Origin: Agrypnia vestita
Taxonomy: Eukaryota > Arthropoda > Insecta > Trichoptera > Phryganeidae
Length of the DNA stretch: 64,000 nt
Assembly (NCBI GenBank): GCA_016648135.1
Contig: JADDOH010000133.1
Coordinates: 1-64,000 of the forward strand
Direction of reading: 5' to 3'
Positions 33,500 to 44,202 of the stretch are shown one piece after another. Position 1 is the first letter of the stretch, and every line of letters starts with the position of its first letter. A program made the position numbers and the translations under genes. The notes under the pieces were generated by a model. That model was not told where the DNA came from and ran no database searches. It saw only the letters and a program-made list of their open reading frames with translations.

Positions 33500-33869
33500 T
33501 GGCAGATATGGTTATGGTGGTGGATAGCCCTTGGTGTCACATCAAAAATATGCGAGTTCGGTGGAGGTGGCTGTGCTTTCTAGCACATTGTTTTGTTATG
33601 TTTTAAAATAGGCGCGCCGACTGTGTCGGCGAGTCCAGAAGGTTCCGGAAAAACCTGCTCTAGAAAGTTCTGGAAGGAGAAGGTTCTAGAAAATTCCCGA
33701 AAGTTTTATAAGGTCCTAATCGAGAGGCGGAATGTGTCGGTGTGTCTAGAAGGTTCCTGTACATTCGACAAATTTCTTGAAAGTTCTGGAAGGAGAACTA
33801 GAAGGTTCGCGAAAGTTCTATGACGATCCAAACAGTGTAAGCCATGCGAAGCCGCGCGGGCACAGCTAG
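33500..33869 (+). mobile_element. Helitron 3' end
   Basis: The right end is GCGAAGCCGCGCGGGCACAG followed by CTAG, then host T. A GC-rich near-palindrome just upstream of CTAG (CTRR) is the Helitron 3' hallmark. The left boundary is unknown. It carries the heat-shock-element array and a 111-bp direct duplication (33622 and 33733). Confidence 0.6.
33638..33818 (+). promoter_or_regulatory. Dense heat-shock-element array
   Basis: Perfectly phased alternating GAA and TTC triplets, 2 bases apart: three at 33638-33650, three at 33663-33675, five at 33679-33701 (GAAggTTCtaGAAaaTTCcc then GAA), four at 33774-33791 and four at 33801-33818. Three alternating units already make a heat-shock factor site, so this array should bind the factor strongly. 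It lies inside a Helitron-end fragment. Confidence 0.75.
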
Positions 33870-34577
33870 TCTTCAATCATCGATCGCCAAAATATAAATG
33901 AGATTGTTTTTAATAACAGTGTACATAGGTGTAACACAATATGAAAGTCTGTCGGAGCAAATGAAAGAGACGGGAGATGGAGAGAGTGAATGGGGTTGAA
34001 AAGGGAAAATCCGGAACGAGAGCACATAGCTTTAGAGCTACCTAAACAGCTATTATATTGTTGCGATTCTGTATAACTTGTTACGAGACAATACAAACTC
34101 AAAAGAATGAGGTTTTAATCAGGACTCCCTATTCTCGATAAAGTTCCTTCCTTGACAAAAAGACGAAACACCGCATATTAGATCAGAAATGTAAATAGAA
34201 TAATACTACATAGGAAAAAAACAGAGTCACAGAACTGTTTCATGTATAGCAGCTAGGAATTACTTAAAGTTTAGTACCCAAAATAAAGACGTGCTAATGC
34301 AATAACCATATCTTTGACAAGTCATCCCAAAACAGAATAAATACCGATATCACAGAGGCATTCACGCTATTGATAGAATCGGCGTAAACCTTTTAATGTT
34401 TGAGTTTTATAATGCGATCTGCGTTAAGAATAATTTTGAAAACCAAACACCGTTATAACTCTACTTGAGTTTAATCGACAGGTGAAGATGAAAACTTATA
34501 TCTTCTTCAAAAAATTAAAAATAATTTTGTGATCACATTATTAATGTACGTATACTTATATTATTAAGTGTACGTTG
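33870..34577. other. Unassigned DNA
   Basis: Nothing recognised. Confidence 0.25.
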
Positions 34578-34745
34578 TATCCTGATGAAAGGATCATTGG
34601 GATTGACACAAAACAAAAGTCAAAGATGACCACTTTAGCATTAAAACAATCGAATTGGGTGCTGAAAGTGTAGGGCCGATATGGGAGCAATTGCTCATAA
34701 AAGGATCCTGGGTATTGGGCTTGTGGTAGGTGCCTCTCCCCTGTG
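34578..34745. repeat. Repeat C copy beside a weak hammerhead-like trace
   Basis: CCTGATGAAAGGATCATTGG at 34581-34600 resembles the start of the hammerhead motifs, but the hairpin and GAAAC are degraded. Repeat C follows at 34664-34745 (GAAAGTGTAGGG, TGCTCATAAAAGGATCCTGG). Confidence 0.35.
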
Positions 34746-34925
34746 TGTAGTTTTTATTGTTTTTTTTACTTTTTTGTGACAAAGTTTTTATATTGTTTTC
34801 ATCCCTAATATATCCTGGTAGTTTCATACATAATTTCATCCCACTGTACATCATAGAAGTTTGCGATCTTTTTTTCTTTCGGAATGGCAATCTTATTTCA
34901 TCTTTTCTTCTTGTACAATGTAAAC

Positions 34926-34957
34926 TAACCTAACCTAACCTAATCTAACCTAACGCA
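34926..34957 (-). repeat. Interstitial TTAGG-type telomere repeat
   Basis: TAACCTAACCTAACCTAATC and further CTAACCTAAC form about six CCTAA units with one change. Confidence 0.75.
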
Positions 34958-34994
34958 CGTACATAATATGTCAGTAGATACACCAATTTTTTTT

Positions 34995-35300
34995 CATATG
35001 GGTCGGTTAACTCTAACGTCTGCTTGCCGCCCCTAATTTGCCGTCAGGACTTCCTTGTCCTGATTGCCATTCAGGGCGCGTTCGGGGCCGAGTTGGTTAA
35101 TTTATTTCGGTAACCAAACACGACAAGTGCTACCTGATGCCCCGGCCAGGAAGAGACGAGTCAACAGCGCAGCGTCTTGCAGCACGCCGACTCGGAGTTT
35201 CAGCGTTGCCGTAAGATGTTCAGCACTCTATTTATCTTTCCATCTAGAAGCGAGAACGTCTCAGCGCGAGACATTACTGTTGCAACGTTACCGACAAAAT
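34995..35300. other. GC-rich island, candidate conserved non-coding element
   Basis: It contains the inverted pair CAGGAC...GTCCTG around 35046-35061 and GCAGCGTCTTGCAGCACGCC. No family or credible frame was recognised. Confidence 0.3.
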
Positions 35301-35407
35301 AGTTAATAGTTACAAAACTTAAATGGTTAATCAAGATAAATTATATAGATATATTGTAAATGTCTCGTAAATCCGAAGCTATTTTTTATAATAGAAAGTA
35401 GGTAAGG

Positions 35408-35522
35408 TGTTCATATCTCCATAACTATTGATATTCGGTCATGATAGCTTGAACATTTTCGACTCATAATCGAGGCAGAAATATAGCCCTGCGAGGTTAT
35501 TTACGTTTTCCAAATAACCCTG
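35408..35522. mobile_element. Truncated foldback MITE (same family as 20367-20880)
   Basis: Only the right end remains: CATATCTCCATAACTATTG, CGAGGCAGAAATATAG, CCAAATAACCCTG, followed by TA. A short family D-like piece (GTCTCGTAAATCCGAAGCTA) precedes it. Confidence 0.75.
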
Positions 35523-35526
35523 TATA

Positions 35527-35850
35527 TATATCATCATCATTCTTGGCACTACAACCCTTGGTGGGTCTTGGCCTCCTCAATAATTTTCCTCCACTCATCT
35601 CGGTCTAGTGCCAGCTCTCTCCAGTTCCGAAGCTCTAAGGCAGAGATGTCTTTGAGGACGTTGTCACTCCATCTTTATTTTGACCTTCCTAAACTCCTTC
35701 GCCCTTTTGGCCTTAAGTTCAGCAGGGATTTTGGTGCTTGATGCTCGGACATTCTCTCCACATGACCCAGCCACCGAAGTCTTCCCAGTTTTATAAATTT
35801 TGTGACGTTTGGCTCCTTAAATAGAGTATAGAGCTCATTGTTTTAACGTC
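35527..35850 (-). mobile_element. RTE-like LINE C-terminus, family 6
   Basis: The minus strand reads KFGRFGRSK-type traces, RWSDNVLKDISALELRNWRE, LALDRDEWRKIIEEAKTHQG and a terminal ATGATGAT-like tail. This is the GRPKxRWxDxVxxD...WRxLAxDRxEWRxxVxxAKTHxGL C-terminus. A short sister fragment on the plus strand is at 52310-52440. Confidence 0.75.
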
Positions 35851-36039
35851 TGCGCCAAAGTCCATTTTCTAGTTTTCTAGTTTCTAGTTTCTAGTCCATT
35901 ATATATATAAATATTTATTTTATAGTACATAAATGAATATAAGAAGAAAAAAGTAACTAATATGCGATAACTATAATGCATTAAGTAAAAACAAAAATTG
36001 CGATTTCGTGATTTATTTTTTTATTATTATTATTTACAA

Positions 36040-37345
36040 TTTATTCATCATTAAGATATTTAAATTATTAATTTATTGTTTAATTATAAAAAAAAATGTA
36101 TTGTGTGTTCTGTAAAAACTTGCTTATCAAGAACTAATTCCTAAATTAGTGCAGTATTAGTGGCTAACAGTGAGAGCTGATCTGCAGTGCCTGGTATCCA
36201 GGATGTCCGATGTACGCATGCAGAGTTAACTTCTGATGAATGCTAGCAAATCGAAAGTGATGGTATTCGAGAGAGACGAAAGAGTGACTAAGTGTGGTGT
36301 AATTGTAAACAACGAATGCTTTGAACAAGTGAACGAATTTGTGTATTTGGAAAGTATGTTTAGTAGAGTCGGCAAGGCTGAGAATGATATCGAAAGGAGA
36401 GTGACTGCGGGAAACAAAGTTAATGGTGCTCTAAATGCAAAAAGAATCTGTCAAAGGAAGCAAGACTAGCGGTACATAATGGCGTTCTAGTGCCAACCCT
36501 GATGTACGGAAGTGAAGACTGGAATTGGTAATTGAAAATGGACTGAATGCGGTGGAAATGCGGTCACTTAGACGTTTGTGGGGAAAATCTTTGGTCGATA
36601 GAGTGAGGAATGAACAAATTAGACGTGAATGCAATACTGGCTGTAGTGTGGTAGATAGAATAAAGAAAGGAGTGCTGAGATGGTTTGGTCGTGTGGAACG
36701 TATGAACGAGGAAAGGATGGTTAAGAAAATATATGAGGCGAGTGTTGAAGGCAACAGGAATAGAGGGCGTCCGCGAAAGATCTGGCACGATCAGATACTA
36801 TAAATAGGTATTTGAGGATGGCCCTGTTAAAAGCCGCAACAACCGTAGAATTTGTATAAGAAGATATCTGAATATGGCAGAGCAAAAGTGGTGTGCCAGA
36901 ATAGAAGAGTGTGGCGTTCAATCCTCTCTGCCTACCTCTGCGGTGAAACGGCGTGATGGTTAGTTAGTTAGTTACTTAATTCCTAAATTATAAGTATTTA
37001 TTGATTGGTGAATTATTTATTTTTTCATTCATTCATTTTCATTTTATAATTAAGGTATTATTTATTTTTTATTTATCGTAAAAAGTGTATTTAAAAAGTG
37101 TAAAAACTTCTAAATCTGAAATGCTTTCCCAAGTTGTATTTACTGATTTGCGTTAGTCTTTCTATTGTTATGGATATTATTTTAAAAAATTATCATTAAG
37201 TCATTACTTATTATTAATTTATCGTAAAAAGTTTATTATGTAACTATATCATATTAAAAATGTTCACAAAATATTCATACTCTAATATCAATCTAGGATC
37301 ATCTATTAGGGTCAATAGGACCTGTTGTTAGTCTGCGTATAGAAA
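36040..37345 (+). repeat. Dispersed repeat B split by a LINE insertion
   Basis: The left part (to 36148) has GTAAAAACTTGCTTATCAAG and TAATTCCTAAATTA. The right part (from 36977) resumes with the same TAATTCCTAAATTA. The order matches 8096-8420 and 55165-55400. Confidence 0.65.
36149..36976 (+). mobile_element. LINE family 1 insertion with 14-bp target duplication
   Basis: TAATTCCTAAATTA flanks it exactly (36135-36148 and 36977-36990). It reads AVLVANSES (the residues right after a YADD box), NASKSKVMVFERDERVTKC, NEFVYLESMF, AGNKVNGALNA, NAVEMRSLRRLWGKSLVDRV, LRWFGRVERMNEERMVKKIY and NRGRPRKIWHDQI, then a tail with GTTAGTTAGTTAG. It is 5'-truncated just after the catalytic box and has frameshifts. 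It is the best-preserved family 1 copy. Confidence 0.9.
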
Positions 37346-37465
37346 AAATTAAAAATAAATTAAAGGGAATTTGGTGAAAAACTGAAGTAAACCAAGTAGA
37401 ATTTCAGCAATTAGAGATAAAACGTAGTTTGGATTTATAGAAACAGTGAGTACATTCATATTATA

Positions 37466-37723
37466 TGTGTGGGATATAAAATCAAAGGCCAATATCCACA
37501 AAATGCAGTCATCGAGGATGACTAATTTATAATGTACTTAATATGAGTTTTTATACAAAACAAAGCATATATTTAAATTTACAGGAAACATGATTATGGA
37601 AGGGTCAGATACATTTAATCTATAATTCATTACAATTTATATTAGTAATACTCGGTGAATGCGTTTCTATAAATATTTGTTTAATGTTTTGGACATTGCT
37701 GCCTTTGCTTCTATACCCCACAT
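37466..37723. mobile_element. MITE family F
   Basis: It opens TGTGTGGGATATAAAATCAA and closes CTTTGCTTCTATACCCCACA. The inner arms are GCAGTCATCGAGGATGAC and AGTAATACTCGGTGAATGC. The central CATGATTATGGAAGGG is shared with 58761-59000. Confidence 0.75.
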
Positions 37724-37974
37724 ATAATGTGTGTTAGTGGAAAAATAATATTTACATTTTAGATTGATTTTGCACTATTTTTTTTTTTTTAGTAATTAAT
37801 GTTTATTTTTTACGGCTTGCAGGTTGTATTTTATAATACGCTATTTCCAATGTTTGCCGTTTTTATAGGGAGACCCACAGAATAACACATACATATGTAA
37901 AAAATTAACATATTATATATGGTGCCGAAATTTAAAAACCTTTCATTCAAAACGTGCGACATTTTCGGAGTTAC

Positions 37975-38345
37975 AAATATTTTTATTGCCGGCTTCGTTG
38001 GAGCGGAAAGCTCGCTTTGAAAATGTTGTGTTTTAGTTTGCGGAAAATTCCGTTTATTATTATAAATTTTACGTTTATATTTCGCGTTACATTGAAACGA
38101 ATAGTTAAATAGTCCGTCATTTGAGAGAGATGAGATTACAGTGTCGTTAGTAACAAGGCAGTGTAATAATCCAGCGCTATAAACTGTTAAAATTCAGACA
38201 TTTAACCAGCGGGTCCGCAAGATCTGCGGGAGATACATAAATTAGCATAGCAAGCAGAATTTCTAATTTTCAACTTCACTTCGTTCCACTTGGACCCTCT
38301 TTCCTTCTCGCCCCTAAAGTTCCTCGCCCTCGCTGGTCACTCCGG
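37975..38345. other. Mixed-composition segment
   Basis: Moderately GC-rich words occur among AT-rich ones; no repeat or frame was recognised. Candidate conserved non-coding DNA. DNA from 38346 to 38642 has nothing recognised. Confidence 0.2.
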
Positions 38346-38642
38346 TCGCTTCAAGCGCTTCCTTTTATACTTCATTTTATCCATACATAATACATTTTAT
38401 GTCCTACGTACAAGTAAGTACTTATGTACGTGTCAAAGCAAAAATTATTAGCACTGAGAAATAGCAAAAGGGGAAGTCGTCTCCGAAGCAGGAGACTATT
38501 TTGCTACGTTTGACAAATCACATTTTTTTCATGGCTTAAAAAACTTGGAATATTGATAAAATAAATATGTCCAGCTGAAATTGTCAATATAAATTTAATG
38601 GATTTCTTTCCCTAAGGCAGCTATAGGTCTTTTTATATAATA

Positions 38643-38777
38643 TTGCAATTGAGTTAGTGTGGGTGCAGTGCGTGATACGCGGATGGTTGTTTACGGATAT
38701 GCCACTCTCGTATCCGTACTTAATACAACGGAACAATGCGCGTATTACGCACTGTACCCACACTATCTCAATTGCAA
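38643..38777. mobile_element. Near-perfect palindromic element, 135 bp
   Basis: TTGCAATTGAGTTAGTGTGG at the left end is matched by CCACACTATCTCAATTGCAA at the right. Pairing extends inward through CAGTGCGTGATACGCG and CGCGTATTACGCACTG to a loop near 38700-38715. The same family is at 48990-49137. No target duplication is clear. Confidence 0.8.
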
Positions 38778-39326
38778 GCTTATTTTAATTATTTATTTTA
38801 GGGAAAATGAACAGCATATTAACATATTAAAAAATATAAAATAATGGATATAAAAATTATGCCAATTACAAATTTAAATTATTAAAGGAGGATGGACAAA
38901 AATGTATGGGAGCTGGCCTAGGAACCAATAACAACATGTTATATATCATTGCATAGGTTTTTTTATGTACTTCAACTATTGTTATCGCGGAAAGTCCCAA
39001 ATCGCTGTGTGAAAAAAGTTATTGCACAATCAAGCCAGACTTAGACAAAAATAAAAATAATTTATTTTTTCAGAATTTCATCGTAAAATGGTATAACAAC
39101 AAGTAATATGTCATTTTATGTAGGTGCAGTGTTTTGGTGTTTCGGACTGGTTCAGATGTGGCCCTGAAAAGGCCTTTTCAGAATTTAGCGAAGGCGAGCT
39201 TCATGACTCGACACGGTCGCCAGGAATCTATGTCTTCATTGCTATTTATGTATGAACAAAAGATGAATGAACATAATATAACCGTAGTATAATATATCTA
39301 CTGTACTAAATAAAATATAAACAAAC
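38778..39326. other. Unassigned DNA
   Basis: GGCCCTGAAAAGGCCTTTTC at 39161-39180 recalls a histone 3' stem-loop in reverse, but the stem has mismatches and no histone frame precedes it. Confidence 0.25.
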
Positions 39327-39467
39327 CTGCAATAGTGCATGTTCCCGTAAATAATCTGCAAGCTCGGGTTGATCTTGTGGAATAATTTCAGCCAAAAGGT
39401 GACGCTGATACCTTATGTTGTGTAGCCCACGCTGGCACTTATCACAGTGGTTGTAGTGTTCATCCAT
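39327..39467 (-). CDS. Candidate small coding exon, unknown product
   Basis: From ATG at 39467 the minus strand encodes 47 residues: MDEHYNHCDKCQRGLHNIRY, QRHLLAEIIPQDQPELADYL, REHALLQ. It ends exactly at GCAG|GTTTGT, a plausible donor, in phase 0. The start context (GTCATGG) is good. A TATA-like TATAAAGG lies upstream at 39627-39634, and the frame is also open upstream to 39614. Composition is balanced and protein-like, with a CxxC and a helix-like, charged C-terminal part. I do not recognise the family. No acceptor or second exon was found in the window; downstream DNA on this strand contains MITEs and LINEs. Confidence 0.3.
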
Positions 39468-39984
39468 GACTGAGTATGCCGTTTGCTCCGTACAGGAATA
39501 CGAAATTAAATGTACGGTTCCCCGTACTCCGCTTCGCAGTGCACACCGAAAACTGTCAGACGGCCAAATTGTAAAAGTGTCAGTCGACAGTAGTGGCGTA
39601 GAAATTCGCTTCAAAAATGCCGATCTCCTTTATATGAAAAGACCTATACTTATAACTACTTACTGCTAATATAAAGGTTGGGATATTGTGATCACATTTT
39701 TGATGTCTTTTCGTTGACATAGGATCTTTTGTCGGGAAATCTAGGATCCTCAGTGAAAATCTGTTTGTTCCCTACAAAATACAGCAATATCGCGCAAGGT
39801 TCTAGTAGCAGTTCTAAATAGCTCTCCAAATGCATGCTTCCTTATTGGCTTCCGTAATGGTGCGTAACCGCACGTGCATCCCTTTTAATCCCATTTTCCC
39901 TATATATTTTCCATCTCTTTCATACGCTCAGTCAGACGTCCATCTAGATACATTACAATATTGGTCTTCAGAAATTTTGATTCT

Positions 39985-40110
39985 AGCTATCTAACGTTGT
40001 TCTCCTGCGAAGAGGTAGATTGTATGTAGCGCCTCACTCTTAGGTCCTAACACACAACTCTCGTCTTATCCATATTCATACATCTTCGCATGTAAGCTCG
40101 CCATTTACAT
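39985..40110 (-). mobile_element. LINE family 1, 3' end fragment
   Basis: The minus strand has TGCGAAGATGTATGAATATG, GACGAGAGTTGTGTG and CTACCTCTTCGCAGGAGAAC, matching 540-640 of the family 1 copy at the window start. Confidence 0.7.
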
Positions 40111-40120
40111 GAAGTCGTTC

Positions 40121-40131
40121 GGGGGGGGGGG
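40121..40131 (+). repeat. Run of eleven G
   Basis: A homopolymer of 11 G is followed by AATGATGGGG. It is striking in such AT-rich DNA and may be a sequencing or assembly uncertainty. Confidence 0.8.
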
Positions 40132-40239
40132 AATGATGGGGTGTAACTATGTATGCAATATTTGATCCAGACACGCGATGTCGAGGGCGTGTGACGAGAC
40201 GACTTTATTTTCCTAAGGGTCCTAGAGTGCAACTAAGCA

Positions 40240-42771
40240 AAATTTATAACAGATGCTATCAAATATAATGCGAATTTAAGTCAGATGAAGTAAGTGAGGT
40301 GGCCGCAAAGAGGAGGGGACATTTTTACTATCGACGAATTTTAAAGAGAGACATTACAAAATCATTATGGTGATGGAAAGATTCAATTTTAAAATGATAT
40401 TATTAAAATCATATTCCTTGAAAATTCACTTTTTCCATTATTTTATTTTTCAATAAAACTCTTCCTGCAGAACGTGGGGTATGATATTAAACAGAAGTGC
40501 TCCAGGAAATTAAAAAATATCTGTAATTTCCCGCGGCCTCATTTTTCCTCGGGCCGATATCAATTAGTATTTATATTATGTTGCGGCCTCCAGCAAAAGA
40601 CTTCCATTTAAAAATAACATTTGGAAAAAAAATGTTAACTGGTTATGATTTAATTTTCCTCGAAAAATTGCTTATTGAAAAATGAGTTCTATAATGGTTA
40701 TGACAACATGTATCTTAAATTACTTTTTGTAGTTTTTGAATAAAAAAAACATTTTATATACAAAAATACAGTTCATTCTGCAACGCTAGTAAGTCTAATG
40801 TTTCAATTTAGCTCGAAATATTTTTGGTAACGTGTGCTACGTAAAATTAATATTTCGCGTTAACTTTAAACATGAAAAATAAATATTTTTATTAAAAACC
40901 ACGCTTATATTTAAATGAACTAAAAAGTAAAAAATAAATTTTCGTCGAAAAATAATTTGCCTCGCTCTCCAAATAAAAGTTTGGCACTTACGATGTTAAT
41001 ATAGATTACAGAATTCTGTTGTTGATGGAGGGAAAGCGCCCATCCTTTTGTTTTGAGAGTGAGGCAAAAATTTTTTGACTGAAGATTTATTTTTTATTAT
41101 TTGGTTAATTTAAATATAAGCGAGTTTTTTTTTTAATTTTAATGTTATCGCATATATGTGGAGTAAAGGGAGAGGGGATAAATGTCACCTTCGTTATCCA
41201 GCGGGTCCCAAAAAATTCGTGTGCAAAATCAAGGTCAAATCGGTCAAACGGTGTAGATTTGTATAGAGAACAGATAGACAGACATTTGATCCTGACTATA
41301 ATCCTACCTAATTAACTTCTGTCTATCTTTTCACGCACTTCGATGAAAGTTAATTTTTTGAAATAAAAAGTTATTTAATGACATAAAAATATTAGTTCAG
41401 GTACTTTCCTGAATATGGTGGAATAAATCAACACTGGAATATTTATACATCATGCTCTGTTCATAGATGGTCCATAAACATTTTACTATGCAAACTTTAA
41501 TATATGCACCCCTTCGTCTAAATGAGGTTCGCGTGGAAATATCTGTATCACTAGTGAAAAGCATTTCTCCAACTGTGAGGGAATGCAGAAAAATGCTAAT
41601 AAAAAAATAATTAATAATTATCATTTAAATAATTATTAAGGATTTTTATCATTCATTTCACAACGCAAATGGGCATACTGAAATACTTTGGATGTTTTAA
41701 GAGATGTAATGTGGTAAGACTGGTGGTATGAGGTAGAAATCAAAGAAGATATCCGACAAGATATATTAGATTCTAGTGAAGTCTGTAACTAAGTAGTGTG
41801 TAGTACTTTGAAATACAAATAGAATTTCTATTAAGTAAATAAAATTTAAATATACCTTTATCACAGTTTTTACTATCATATTATTCAGATTTTAATATAT
41901 CATTATACTCTAACAGATAAATAAATATATAAAAATTAACCTTTCTTATTCGGTGCTTAAATTGAAACGTTTAGAAAAAAAAATCAAATATTAAGTTACA
42001 CTAGTAAATGAGATATAAGAAAACGTAAAAAATATAAAATGCATACATGTAATTATAGAAAAACTAACGTTTACAAAATATGCTGAATATAATGTGAAGA
42101 AAATTAAAAAAAAAATGTCTACTTGGAAGAATTAGAAACACTATTAACAAAAGTACAGGTATATTAATTAATAAATAATACTATAACTCTCCCGCAAATT
42201 GATTATTTTTCCAGCATATATTATTTATACGCGACAAAGAAATGCTAAATAAACAAAAAATTGTTTAAAGAATAATATATAATATTTTGGCACAGATAAA
42301 TAAAATTTATACGGACTATTGCCCAAACACTTCACCAACAGAATGATTTTTTTTTAGGTATTTAAGGATATTCATTCGTACGATGCAAGAAGTATAAAAC
42401 TCCAGAAAAAAATACATGACAAAATTGTTTAATGTTTAAAGGACAAAACCAAAGAAAATACAAAATATAGGAATTTAAATTATGTACAATGCAAAAAACT
42501 TTCAGTCACTATTTTTATGTACTAATTTATGTTTTATATGTAAAATCAATTGTAAAATAACGTATTATTATTAGGCTATATATTACATTGAACGAAATAA
42601 ATACTCTCCTTGCAATCAACGATTAAGAGAAGAGTGATTAAGAATCAAGTGCTTCAGAAAAATGGGAAACGTGAAGTTGATGTTTCTGGTTGTGATGATC
42701 AAAGTGCATAAAAATTCAAAACGTCTTTCAATTTTGAAAAAAAAATGTACTTATTTTGTAATAAATTATAT
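40240..42771. other. Long AT-rich stretch, nothing firm
   Basis: No repeat family matched within the window. A short GC-richer patch at 40510-40620 (CCCGCGGCCTCA, TTGCGGCCTCC) may be a conserved element. Otherwise there are only A/T runs. Confidence 0.35.
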
Positions 42772-43362
42772 TGTAACGAATTGGCAAATGACATTTCGTA
42801 CTTCGTCCATAGAGTCCCTCGTAATATGTCAATGATGACAATAACACATAGCACAGTCTTCTACACTCTCGTATTATGTACAAAATTCGGGAAACGTCTA
42901 CAAAGAGCCTGGAACAACCTAGAAGCGACGGAAATCTGAACTAAAAAGGAAAAGAATCTTCTCGAGATTTCGGAAAAAAACAGCATTTGGGAATAAATTT
43001 TAGGACTACGCCGTGACGCTAGAGTCATGTTTTGACATTTCTATTCGTGCAAAGTAAGCTGGGGAACGACGGCCGGGGTGACCAGTCGGAGCGACAGATA
43101 TCGAGTGAAATAATCGGTACCTAACTGGCGATTTAAGTAATGTGCCATAGTTTAAACGGAATATTCTAGCAAGTAATAAATATAAATGTTACGCAGCGAT
43201 AATAAAATGTTCATAAAAGAGTGATATATAAAGAAATGGTGTGATATAAAGAGTAGAATTAAGTTTGATTCGTGTAAAGTGGCTTTGTACGTTGAATAAT
43301 TAATCACTAATTAATAAATTTCCAGTGTTTTTATTTGCCGCCCGCAGCAACGTCCCGCGACA
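42772..43362 (+). mobile_element. Solo LTR, 591 bp, ATAT target duplication
   Basis: It begins TGTAACG and ends CCGCGACA, flanked by ATAT (42768-42771 and 43363-43366). It shares with 54922-55797 the blocks GACTACGCC / AACTACGCC, TGTTTTGACA, GACGGCC, CAGCGATAAT and the end TCCAGTGTTTT plus GCCxCCCGxAxC. No internal genes adjoin it. Confidence 0.8.
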
Positions 43363-43674
43363 ATATTATACTCACTTTTAATTTTTTTATTTCTAGGTTA
43401 GAAAAATAAGGATGCGTCTTGTGATGTAATACGTATTTATAATCGAAAAGTATCAGTGATTTATTCTTCATAATAAAACATGTTTGAGAATGGGTCGTCT
43501 GTGTTATTCGTACAGTATGAACAAAGAGGAATACATTGTAAAAGCTAAAGCAGACTACGGTTTCAGAATGGTATATTTTGTGTGTATTGTGTAATAATAT
43601 AATAATAAACATAAAGCAGTCTAACCGTTGAAGGCTTCCAGCAGCGGCGCCAGATTTGAAGAAAACCGCGAGTA

Positions 43675-43850
43675 ACATTATGACTCCGCTCGTAGACACA
43701 GAATCGTTCCCATTGTGCAAGCAATCGTACCGATTTTGTTGCAGGCTAATAATGAAGTACTCCACTTGATGAAGGCCTTGTATAGCAAACAGCAACGGAA
43801 GAAATACACAATATTTTTATACAAAAAATTCGCGCGTATTCTGGTGTATA
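43675..43850 (+). pseudogene. Unplaced coding-like fragment
   Basis: The plus strand reads HYDSARRHRIVPIVQAIVPI, LLQANNEVLHLMKALYSKQQ, RKKYTIF before running into a Helitron end. The composition is protein-like and helical. I do not recognise it; accessory proteins of DNA transposons have similar ends, but that is a guess. Its start is blocked by a stop. Confidence 0.25.
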
Positions 43851-44199
43851 TCTGTACTAATATATAAAGAGGTAAAGTTTGTGAGTTTGTAAGTTTGGAT
43901 GTGGGAGGCAATCTCTAAAACTACTCATCCGATTTCAAAAAGTCTCTCACCAATATTAACTAACAATGGACTTTCAAAGTAATTATAATTAAAGACTTAT
44001 ATTATCCAGTTAAAATAAAAGGGCTATTCGTGGTGACCTTTTTACAACTAATGTCGACAAAAAAACGGTCGAGCGCATGGTTTTTTTACGAACACTGCCT
44101 TAACAGTAAGAGACAAATGAATGCTTTCTGTAGAAAAGTTGTAGAACTCAAAAAGATCTTTAAAAAAGTCCACGGCGACATATTTCTATATATTAAGGT
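43851..44199 (+). mobile_element. Helitron 5' end fragment
   Basis: TCTGTACTAATATATAAAGA begins right after host A, the expected Helitron insertion context. GGTAAAGTTTGTGAGTTTG and CTCATCCGATTTCAAAAAG, words common in insect Helitron-related repeats, follow. The element is cut by the Harbinger-type insertion at 44203. Confidence 0.5.
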
Positions 44200-44202
44200 T
44201 AA

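Noticed and set aside
33593..33823. 76-codon plus frame rich in R, K and S
   Set aside because: It is a translation of the heat-shock-element repeats and has repeat-driven composition.
39146..39240. Histone gene 3' end
   Set aside because: GGCCCTGAAAAGGCC recalls the histone stem-loop, but two stem pairs fail and no histone C-terminus precedes it on the minus strand.
40121..40131. Biological meaning of the G11 run
   Set aside because: It is adjacent to a LINE fragment and homopolymers of this kind are often assembly errors.
43331..43795. Longest open frame on the minus strand, 154 codons
   Set aside because: It crosses the 3' end of a solo LTR and reads the antisense of LTR sequence (RDVAAGGK), so it is a chance frame.
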